Shown here: in pieces, positions 57,208-64,000 of the stretch
Position numbering within the stretch: position 1 is the stretch's first letter
Layout: every line of letters starts with the position of its first letter
Origin: Leptolinea sp. HRD-7
Lineage (GTDB): Bacteria > Chloroflexota > Anaerolineae > Anaerolineales > Anaerolineaceae
Assembly: GCA_024363285.1 (NCBI GenBank)
Contig: AP024710.1
Location: 3,008,001-3,072,000, forward strand
Direction: 5' to 3'
Length of the DNA: 64,000 nt
Made by a program: the position numbers and the translations under genes
The notes under the pieces: generated by a model
What the model saw: only the letters and a program-made list of their open reading frames with translations
The model's database searches: none
What the model was told of the DNA's origin: nothing

Positions 57208-58167
57208 TTGACTGATCAAACTTCTTCTCTACCTCAAGTTTCAACGATGAAAAAATCGCGCTTTACACCGTCATTTCGCGGGAAACAGAACATCGCGACT
57301 GGATTGTTTTTATTTCCGTATGTTCTGGTCATGCTGGCATTTGGAATTGGGCCAGGCCTATACGCGCTTGTGCTTAGTTTCGCTGATTTCAGCATGGGAT
57401 TGCCAAGGTATTTTGCCGCCGGTTTCGAAAATTACGCTACGGTATTTAAAGATTTCCGGTTTTCCTTCACATTCACTAATATCGGTGAATTCCTGATAAT
57501 TTCAGTTCCCCTGGGAATTGCTATGGTTGTCATACTGGCCATTTTGCTTCAAATGAGGCCAGGCCCGTTGTCAACAGCACTGCGTACGTTGTATTTTATC
57601 GCCGGCGCCGTAACAGGACCGGTTCTGGTTTTGATCGCGATCTTTATGCTGGATCCCAGTATCAGCCCGTTTCAGGCTCTACTCAAGGCTATGGGTTTCC
57701 AACTGACCAATGATGTAATTTACGCGGATAGTCTTCCTGTGATTTTTACCCTGCTTGGTTTCTTCTCTGGCGCGGGGATGTGGATCGCAATTCAATATGG
57801 CGCGTTGGAATCCATTCCCACCGAAGTGCTTGAAGCTGCCACGATCGATGGGGCGAACGCCTGGCAAAAAGCGTTGTTCATTAAATTCCCCCTTATTCGT
57901 CCATATATTATCTACCAATTCATTTTGATTTTCGCTGGTAATGTGCAATTATTTGTCGAACCGCAGATTCTGGGTGGTGGTAATAACCTGGGTGTTGGTG
58001 GAAATGTTCCAATGGTTTGGTCGCCCAATCAATTAGCCTACAATCTCGCTTTTGAATTGGGGAATTTCGGCGCCGCTTCGTCCCTTTCGCTGTTATTGCT
58101 GGCAATCGGGTTAGGAGCCGCGTACCTGATCATTCGTTGGACGGGCTTCTTCAACATCGAAAACTAA
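57208..58167 (+). CDS. CUT1 sugar ABC transporter permease (MalF type)
   Basis: A 319-residue inner-membrane permease with six main helices. It starts after a hydrophilic lead (about 1-25) with NIATGLFLFPYVLVMLAFGI. The EAA motif is EVLEAATIDGANAWQKALFI (about 210-229), followed by KFPLIRPYIIYQFILIFAGN. It should pair with the MalG-type permease encoded 12 bp downstream. No ATPase is encoded in the operon; CUT1 systems often share an MsmK/UgpC-type ATPase encoded elsewhere. The start is TTG 57208 (ORF reads MTDQTSSLPQ) after CCGGGAG; ATG 57247 (MKKSRFTPSF) is an alternative. Confidence 0.92.
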   Translation: MTDQTSSLPQVSTMKKSRFTPSFRGKQNIATGLFLFPYVLVMLAFGIGPGLYALVLSFADFSMGLPRYFAAGFENYATVFKDFRFSFTFTNIGEFLIISVPLGIAMVVILAILLQMRPGPLSTALRTLYFIAGAVTGPVLVLIAIFMLDPSISPFQALLKAMGFQLTNDVIYADSLPVIFTLLGFFSGAGMWIAIQYGALESIPTEVLEAATIDGANAWQKALFIKFPLIRPYIIYQFILIFAGNVQLFVEPQILGGGNNLGVGGNVPMVWSPNQLAYNLAFELGNFGAASSLSLLLLAIGLGAAYLIIRWTGFFNIEN

Positions 58168-58179
58168 GGAGAGTGAAGC

Positions 58180-59142
58180 ATGTTAAAGAACACACCTACA
58201 CGAGCAAATAAACATATTTCACTGTGGTCACAATGGTCACATTCTTGGAAGAAATCTACCAGCGAAACGGGTGTGCCCGGATTTATCATCCGATGGGCTG
58301 TTTTAATTTTGTTCGCTCTTTATTTTTTTATTCCCATTTACTGGCTGGTACTGGCAACCACGAAAAGCGCTCCTGAACTTTTAGAATTACGACCTTTGGC
58401 ATTTGGTTCAATCGAACGCCTTCAAGAAGCCTGGCGGCGGATCATTGAATACCAGGATGGCGAGGTCTTTTTATGGGCCTTTAATTCCATAAAATATGTA
58501 GTCTGGGGACTGGCTCTTTCGCTGGCAATCAGTATTCCCGCGGGGTATATTCTGGCAGTTGCGCGTTTTAAGGGCCGCCATTTATTACTCTGGTTGACAT
58601 TGATTACCATGCTGTTGCCACCATCAGCACTCGTTCTTCCTTTGTTCATGGAATTAAACCTGTTCCGGTTGATTAATACCCAATGGGCTGTCATTTTGCC
58701 GGCATCCTTTTTCCCGTTCGGGACATATTTGACATATATTTATTACGCCGCCAGCCTGCCGCGTGATTTGCTGGACGCGGCGCGAGTTGACGGGTGTTCT
58801 GAAATCCAGTTGTTCTGGCACATCGCTTTACCGCTTGCATCCCCGTTGATCGGGCTGCTGGCTTTCATTAACTTCAATACGAACTGGAATAATTTTTATG
58901 GCCCGTATGTGTTATTGAACGATGACACATTGTTTAACTTGCCTGTTGGTCTTCAGCAATTTGTGATGGCAACATCCGCCCTTCGCCCGGGCTTCAATCC
59001 GAGTCCCGGTGTTATGGAAGGGTATCAACAGGCGGAAGCCGCGTTATTCGGATTGATGATGGTTATTCCCGTCGCGATTGTTTTCCTTTTCGCTCAACGG
59101 TATGTCATTGGAGGTGCTTTTACTGGTTCAGTAAAAGGTTAA
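58180..59142 (+). CDS. CUT1 sugar ABC transporter permease (MalG type)
   Basis: A 320-residue inner-membrane permease. The first helix is WAVLILFALYFFIPIYWLVL; later features are AFNSIKYVVWGLALSLAISI, LTLITMLLPPSALVLPLFME, the EAA motif PRDLLDAARVDGCSEIQLFW (about 195-214) with HIALPLASP, and the MalG-type ending FLFAQRYVIGGAFTGSVKG. It completes the membrane part of the transporter with the MalF-type protein. AAGGAGAGTG precedes the ATG. A 187-bp gap with no evident gene follows before the GH31 gene. Confidence 0.93.
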   Translation: MLKNTPTRANKHISLWSQWSHSWKKSTSETGVPGFIIRWAVLILFALYFFIPIYWLVLATTKSAPELLELRPLAFGSIERLQEAWRRIIEYQDGEVFLWAFNSIKYVVWGLALSLAISIPAGYILAVARFKGRHLLLWLTLITMLLPPSALVLPLFMELNLFRLINTQWAVILPASFFPFGTYLTYIYYAASLPRDLLDAARVDGCSEIQLFWHIALPLASPLIGLLAFINFNTNWNNFYGPYVLLNDDTLFNLPVGLQQFVMATSALRPGFNPSPGVMEGYQQAEAALFGLMMVIPVAIVFLFAQRYVIGGAFTGSVKG

Positions 59143-59329
59143 CCCTCTGGTATCGAGTATTCTTTACCTTTTATGAATATGAGGCCCTATCCTTGAAGGA
59201 TATGGTAATTTCTGTACAGGTGCCTCTTTTCATAGAAGCGTGACAATTGTTGTCAGCTTTGCAGGACGATGACATGAACCATGTTGCGGTGAAGAAATAA
59301 TTAGTTGATATTTTTGGAAAGTAAAATCA

Positions 59330-61759
59330 ATGGAATTAATCAAGTTCTCTACTCGTCCGGGTGACCTTTTTATAGAAACAACATCAGGAAAAATAAACCT
59401 TTCTGCCTATTCATCTCGGGTTATTAGACTTCGATACACGGTTGAACCAGAGTTTTCTCAAAAAGAAAGCCTGATGGTTATAAAAGAGGCTAAAACACCA
59501 ACTGAGACAACATTCCGGGAAACCGCTGATTCATTGTATTTCTCAACACCAGAGGTAACGGTACAAATAAACCGCCAGTCTCTGGCATTTCAATTTCTTG
59601 ATAATGATGGCCGTGTCCTTACCCGTGAACCAGATAATGGGGGAAAAACGTTAATCCCTGTTGACGTTATTAAATCGATACCCGATGAAGATATGGATAG
59701 CACAACGATCCAGGGAGCAGATGGGCTGTGTATTTCCGGCCGCACATTTAAGGAAGTCGTTGACCGGCAGGCGTATCATGCCAAACTTGAATTTGAATGG
59801 ACAGATGGTGAGGCACTCTACGGACTTGGATCACATGAGGAAGGAATGCTAAACCTGCGGGGACAGCATCAATTCTTATACCAGCAAAATTTGAAAGCCG
59901 TTGTGCCTACCCTGCTCTCCACCCGTGGGTATGGGATTCTTATTGATAATTATTCCTACATGACGTTCCACGATGATGCTTTCGGGTCGTATTTCTGGAT
60001 GGATATCGCAGATGAAATTGATTATTACTTCATCTATGGCCCTGATTTTGACCAAATCATTCAAGGTATACGTTCATTAACCGGAAAAACGCCAATGCTG
60101 CCTCGCTGGGCTTTCGGGTATATCCAATCCAAAGAACGATATGAGTCTCAAACCGAACTTGTTGAAGTTGTTACTGAATACCGAAAACGAAACCTCCCAC
60201 TCGATTGCATTGTGTTGGACTGGAAATCTTGGCCAGAAGGCCTCTGGGGGCAAAAATCTCTGGATCCAAAACGATTTCCAGACCCGGACCAAATGATGGC
60301 CGACCTTCACAATCTGAATGCGCGCCTGATGGTCTCCATCTGGCCTATCATGCATCCAGACAGCATGAATTGCGGTGAGATGAAAGATCAGGGATGCCTT
60401 CTCGCGAACCAGGCTACCTATGACGCGTTCAAAGAAAAAGCGAGAGACCTGTACTGGAAACAATCTCGTGAAGGATTATTCGATCATGGTATTGACGCCT
60501 GGTGGTGTGATTGCACCGAACCATTCGAAGCAGATTGGAATGGAGCCTACAAACCAGAACCTGAAGAACGCGCATTAATTAATACCAATGAGGCCAGAAA
60601 ATACCTCGATCCCCAGTTCATCAACGCATATTCGTTACTGCATTCAAAAGGGATCTATGAAGGTCAAAGAAAGGTGACAGACCGAAAACGAGTGGTCAAC
60701 TTAACCCGGTCGTCGTACGCGGGTCAACACCGCTATGCAACGATCACGTGGTCAGGCGACCCGTCTGCCACATGGGAGACTTATCGCCGCTTGATCGCAG
60801 ATGGTCTAAATTTCTGCGTAACCGGAGAACCTTATTGGACAGTGGATATTGGCGCCTTCTTTGTCGGCAAAAAACCAGAACTCTGGTTTTGGCGCGGTGA
60901 CTATGATCAGGGTGTTGCCGACCTGGGTTATCGTGAGCTTTATGTTCGGTGGTTCCAATTTGGAGCGTTCTTGCCCATGTTCCGGTCACATGGCACGGAT
61001 ACGCCGAGGGAGATCTGGCGCTTTGGCAATCCCGGCGAATCATTTTATGATTCATTGGTCAAATTTTTGAAACTGCGGTACCGGCTGATGCCGTACATCT
61101 ATTCACTGGCCGGATTGGTCACATTAGAAGATTACACAATGTATCGAGCTCTGGCATTTGACTTTAGAAATGACCCGATTGCGCATAATATCACGGATCA
61201 GTTCATGTTCGGACCCGCGTTATTGGTAAACCCCGTTACCAGCCCTATGTATTATGGACCGAATTCAACACCATTAATCGGAAGAGAGAAGACCCGCAAG
61301 GTTTATTTACCCGCTGGAACTGACTGGTATGACTTCTGGACAAATGACCGTTTTACAGGCGGGCAAATAGTAGAAGCGAATTCTGACCTTGATACTATTC
61401 CGTTATTTGTACGATCGGGCTCAATTATTCCAATGGGTCCAGATATCTCATACGCCGATGAACATCCGAATGACATTATTTTTTTGAAAATTTATCCCGG
61501 ACAGGACGGATCGTTCACTCTGTATGAAGACGAAGGGGATAATTACAATTATGAGAAGGGGTATTTTTCCACAATAAAAATGCGGTGGGATGAACAAGAT
61601 TATTGTCTTGTGATAGAAGACCGACATGGGCATTTCATCGGAATGGAACCTACCCGGGTTTTCCATATCTCTGTAGTAGGTCAAGAGATCGAATTACAGA
61701 TTGCCTATGCTGGGAAACAGATCACTGTAAACTTCAATAAATCCGAAAACCGGGGGTAG
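59330..61759 (+). CDS. Glycoside hydrolase family 31 (alpha-glucosidase/alpha-xylosidase type)
   Basis: An 809-residue cytoplasmic glycosidase (no signal peptide). An N-terminal beta-domain (about 1-240) precedes the catalytic barrel: LPRWAFGYIQSKERY, PLDCIVLDWKSWPEGLWG, MVSIWPIMHPDS, the nucleophile region IDAWWCDCTEPFEADW (Asp of W-x-D), LTRSSYAGQHRYATITWSGD and the acid/base region MFRSHGTDTPREIWRFG. The C-terminal beta-domains include a DUF5110-like end (YPGQDGSFTLYEDEGDNYNY). It removes terminal alpha-linked glucose, xylose or galactose from imported oligosaccharides. It belongs with the CUT1 transporter and the GH36 gene downstream. Confidence 0.93.
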   Translation: MELIKFSTRPGDLFIETTSGKINLSAYSSRVIRLRYTVEPEFSQKESLMVIKEAKTPTETTFRETADSLYFSTPEVTVQINRQSLAFQFLDNDGRVLTREPDNGGKTLIPVDVIKSIPDEDMDSTTIQGADGLCISGRTFKEVVDRQAYHAKLEFEWTDGEALYGLGSHEEGMLNLRGQHQFLYQQNLKAVVPTLLSTRGYGILIDNYSYMTFHDDAFGSYFWMDIADEIDYYFIYGPDFDQIIQGIRSLTGKTPMLPRWAFGYIQSKERYESQTELVEVVTEYRKRNLPLDCIVLDWKSWPEGLWGQKSLDPKRFPDPDQMMADLHNLNARLMVSIWPIMHPDSMNCGEMKDQGCLLANQATYDAFKEKARDLYWKQSREGLFDHGIDAWWCDCTEPFEADWNGAYKPEPEERALINTNEARKYLDPQFINAYSLLHSKGIYEGQRKVTDRKRVVNLTRSSYAGQHRYATITWSGDPSATWETYRRLIADGLNFCVTGEPYWTVDIGAFFVGKKPELWFWRGDYDQGVADLGYRELYVRWFQFGAFLPMFRSHGTDTPREIWRFGNPGESFYDSLVKFLKLRYRLMPYIYSLAGLVTLEDYTMYRALAFDFRNDPIAHNITDQFMFGPALLVNPVTSPMYYGPNSTPLIGREKTRKVYLPAGTDWYDFWTNDRFTGGQIVEANSDLDTIPLFVRSGSIIPMGPDISYADEHPNDIIFLKIYPGQDGSFTLYEDEGDNYNYEKGYFSTIKMRWDEQDYCLVIEDRHGHFIGMEPTRVFHISVVGQEIELQIAYAGKQITVNFNKSENRG

Positions 61760-61881
61760 AGAATATTTCCTTGTGAGGACTTTTGACGAATGGTAATTAT
61801 TCAAGCCGATTCAGGAAACAGATATAAATGATGGCGAATTATGATACAACTGCCGGTAAATCTACTCGGGTTAGTTTAAGA

Positions 61882-61912
61882 TTGACAGGGTTTTTGCCCG
61901 AAATGAGATAAT
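61882..61912 (+). promoter_or_regulatory. Possible promoter for the second LacI gene
   Basis: TTGACA (61882-61887) and GATAAT (61907-61912) with a 19-bp spacer. The -35 is consensus, the spacer long. It would give the second regulator its own transcript. Confidence 0.4.
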
Positions 61913-61945
61913 GAAATCCACCTATTTCGCTTGAAAGCAATAAAA

Positions 61946-63061
61946 ATGAAAAACCCAAAAAGAATTCCAAAAACAACAATTATTGATATCGCGAAAGCAA
62001 GCGGGGTTTCTGTTTCCACGGTGTCACGCATATTGAACAATAAACCGGATGTGTCAGAAGAAACCAGAGAACGTGTTTTAGCTGTTATTCGCGATATGCA
62101 ATTTACACCGCAGGCATCCTGGCAGCAGCTTGCTTCAGGAAAAAGCCGGTTTATCACCCTGCACTATCCGCAGAATCTGACAAGGATTCACACGATGAAT
62201 TCCTTTGTCATTGGTGCCGCGGCTGCTTGCGAAAAATTGAATTACTCCCTGAATATTGTTGTCAGCCCGCTGGATGAAAACAGTCTACTCTCTTTCTTCC
62301 GCAGCGGTCAAACGGATGGGATGATCCTGATGGAAATTCTGCTTCACGACTGGCGGGTAGATCTCTTAAGGAAGGCAAATTTTCCGTTTGTGATGTTTGG
62401 CCACTGTGAAAATAACACCGGGCTGGATTTTATTGATTTTGACGTGGAAGGCGGAATTCGAAAAGCCGTTGACCACCTGGTTGAATTGGGTCACCGTGAA
62501 ATAGGGTTCATTTCCGCAGAACCATATATCTTTACCGGCAGTGAAGTTCATAACGCGTACGGGCATACACATTGGTCAATAAAAGGTTATATTGATGCCT
62601 GCGCCCATTATGGTTTGCCGGTTATTTGTGAAAAAGTTCAGGTGATTAAAGAAAGTGTCGAATCACGGGTGACTGATATGCTGAACAATCACCCCAATAT
62701 GACAGCCATCCTGACCAGTCAGGATACGGCAATAAGCGGCATCATTAAAGCCATTCAAGACCGCGGATTACGCATTCCTGAAGATATTTCTGTTGTGGCT
62801 TCTACTATTGAGCAAATGGCAGAATTGACTACCCCGCCTTTAACAACGATCGATTGTAACGCAGAAGCGGCCAGTTATAAAGCAGCCGTGATGCTGATAG
62901 AACATCTGGAAGGAATTTCAGAAGGCAATCAGCAAATATTGTTCCCATTTCATTTGACCGTTCGCGGTAGTACCGGAAAAGCCCGATCAAAAGCTAAGGA
63001 CGGCATCAATCCAGTCTTACGCATGGCAAAGGGAATCAAGAATACATTGATACTGAGATAG
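61946..63061 (+). CDS. LacI-family transcriptional regulator (GH31/GH36 locus)
   Basis: A 371-residue repressor. HTH and hinge: PKTTIIDIAKASGVSVSTVS, RILNNKPDVSEETRERVL and DMQFTPQASWQQLASGKS. The effector domain follows (TDGMILMEILLHDWRVDLL, DFDVEGGIRKAVDHLVELGH, AILTSQDTAISGIIKAIQDR, GLRIPEDISVVAS). The last 35 residues or so are basic and unusually long for the family. ATG 61946 is preferred to TTG 61931, which adds five residues, though neither has a clear ribosome-binding site. It lies between two glycosidase genes and probably controls them. Confidence 0.9.
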   Translation: MKNPKRIPKTTIIDIAKASGVSVSTVSRILNNKPDVSEETRERVLAVIRDMQFTPQASWQQLASGKSRFITLHYPQNLTRIHTMNSFVIGAAAACEKLNYSLNIVVSPLDENSLLSFFRSGQTDGMILMEILLHDWRVDLLRKANFPFVMFGHCENNTGLDFIDFDVEGGIRKAVDHLVELGHREIGFISAEPYIFTGSEVHNAYGHTHWSIKGYIDACAHYGLPVICEKVQVIKESVESRVTDMLNNHPNMTAILTSQDTAISGIIKAIQDRGLRIPEDISVVASTIEQMAELTTPPLTTIDCNAEAASYKAAVMLIEHLEGISEGNQQILFPFHLTVRGSTGKARSKAKDGINPVLRMAKGIKNTLILR

Positions 63062-63138
63062 TCAAAAACATTCGAGCAAATAAATAAAGAATTAGTAGTG
63101 ATATAAAAAAAAACAGGAGACTTTCAAGGAATTATTAA

Positions 63139-64000
63139 ATGACTTCAAGTCGTACATGCATTCTTTCTCAGTTTACACTCGGTGATATGTTAATTGAATA
63201 TATTCTCGACAATGATACTCAAATTGTCGGATTTCAATTACTTCCCGTATCAAAAAAAGAAAAACGGTTGGAGCGTCGCGAATGGTTGATAAATCATGAA
63301 ACCCGTCTGCTCCCGGATTTTATGCCCGCCATCCGCGCGTGGAAACCCGAGCAATTGGTTCAGGTGAAATTACCCGGTGACCCGGTTTATGGGTTCAGCC
63401 AGGGAGTCACAATGCGGAATAGCCTGTCCACCCTTGAAATGGCGTATTCCGGACAGGAGATTATCGCGGAAGGTGGCAAAACTGACATAGTGACCACCAT
63501 GCGGTCAACCAGAGGATATGCGTGTGAACATCATGTCACTTTTAAAGAGGGCGACCAGGCAATAACGGTTTACTCGGTTTTCCACAATGAAGGAACAGAG
63601 ACCCTCAGTCTGGAATTACTTTCCAGTTTTTCCCTCTCCGGTTTGACTCCCTTTGCCCCCGATGATGCTCCCGGCCGATTGTTTCTTCACCGGTTTCGCA
63701 GCTCATGGAGCGCCGAAGGACGTCATGTTTGTCAGTCAATTGAAGATCTGAATCTGGAACGTTCATGGTCAGGTCATGGTACCCGTTCGGAACGCTTTGG
63801 GCAAGTAGGGTCAATGCCAGTGCGGGGGTATTTCCCGTTTATTGGTGTGGAAGACCGCAGCGCGGGTGTTTTCTGGGGAGCTCAATTAGCCTGGGCCGGT
63901 TCATGGCAGATGGAAGCCTACCGGCGCGACGACCAGTTGTGCATTTCCGGGGGGTTGGCCGATCACGAGTTCGGTCACTGGACGAAAACAGTGGCACCCG
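63139..64000 (+). CDS. Glycoside hydrolase family 36 alpha-galactosidase, N-terminal part (partial)
   Basis: The reading frame is open from ATG 63139 (AAGGAATT upstream) to the right edge, 287 complete codons. It encodes the large N-terminal beta-sandwich of GH36 alpha-galactosidases: SRTCILSQFTLGDMLIEYIL, TFKEGDQAITVYSVFHNEGT, SLELLSSFSLSGLTPFAPDD, HRFRSSWSAEGRH, GYFPFIGVEDRSAGVFWGAQ and LAWAGSWQMEAYR (each given in part). The catalytic barrel with the two acidic residues lies beyond the window, so activity is inferred from this domain only. It is the last visible gene of the plus-strand alpha-glycoside locus. Confidence 0.82.
   Translation, partial: MTSSRTCILSQFTLGDMLIEYILDNDTQIVGFQLLPVSKKEKRLERREWLINHETRLLPDFMPAIRAWKPEQLVQVKLPGDPVYGFSQGVTMRNSLSTLEMAYSGQEIIAEGGKTDIVTTMRSTRGYACEHHVTFKEGDQAITVYSVFHNEGTETLSLELLSSFSLSGLTPFAPDDAPGRLFLHRFRSSWSAEGRHVCQSIEDLNLERSWSGHGTRSERFGQVGSMPVRGYFPFIGVEDRSAGVFWGAQLAWAGSWQMEAYRRDDQLCISGGLADHEFGHWTKTVAP

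Overview
The window looks like chromosomal DNA of a free-living, sugar-fermenting bacterium, most likely a member of the Chloroflexota (Anaerolineae). That placement is an inference. It rests on the mix of extracytoplasmic SUMF1-like and RHS proteins, DUF2207-type membrane proteins with Cys-Ala tails, orphan solute-binding lipoproteins, abundant TTG/GTG starts and family-level resemblance; no rRNA is present to settle it. Base composition is close to balanced, except for AT-rich patches in the RHS cassettes.

Region 1 (1-9.5 kb) is mixed housekeeping: the tail of a class III aminotransferase, Tex, a DEAD-box helicase, an exported serine hydrolase, tRNA-Arg, a SUMF1-like protein, and a minus-strand group (SorC regulator, MOSC protein, EamA exporter).

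Region 2 (9.6-14 kb) is a minus-strand Dpp/Opp-type operon: binding protein, DppB, DppC, cyclophilin and terminator. It has no ATPase genes, and its binding protein appears to be circularly permuted.

Region 3 (14-28 kb) holds a quinate-dehydrogenase-like / nucleotidyltransferase / PAP2 operon, a D-threonine-aldolase-like enzyme, a site-2-type protease, tRNA-Sec, a Ddl-like ATP-grasp ligase, an amino-acid binding lipoprotein, tmRNA, an RlmI-like methyltransferase, LigA, a thioesterase and a GT-C-like membrane protein.

Region 4 (28.2-33.6 kb) is a compact five-gene operon and the most unusual system here. It encodes a zinc-ribbon membrane protein, a DUF2207-like membrane protein ending in a (Cys-Ala)n tail, a PqqD-fused radical SAM/SPASM enzyme, a second radical-SAM paralogue that has lost its cluster cysteines, and a methyltransferase. 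I read it as a candidate pathway for modifying the Cys-Ala tail. A two-gene metal-transport unit follows, with a detached PRC/MgtE_N/CBS sensor and an NRMT-like NRAMP pore.

Region 5 (36.3-42.4 kb) is anchored on tRNA-Pro(GGG). The 44-bp 3' part of the tRNA recurs twice downstream and delimits two tandem cassettes of 3,408 and 2,194 bp. Each has a near-identical left arm encoding a fragment of RHS core, a different C-terminal domain, a candidate immunity gene and a conserved right end. Paired TGCAAC repeats near both ends resemble integrase arm sites, but no integrase is present. RHS relics surround the cassettes.

Region 6 (42.5-64 kb) is carbohydrate metabolism. A minus-strand run (LacI regulator, RbsA, RbsC, RbsB, FucU, aldo/keto reductase, FGGY kinase, MDR dehydrogenase, class II aldolase, PfkB kinase, FucI) faces a plus-strand run (CUT1 binding protein and two permeases, GH31, LacI, GH36). 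Related GGTAAC/GTTACC operators lie before the transporter gene of the minus run, before the LacI gene and at the promoter of the plus run, which suggests that one LacI protein coordinates both. Each ABC binding-protein gene that heads an operon is followed by a strong hairpin.
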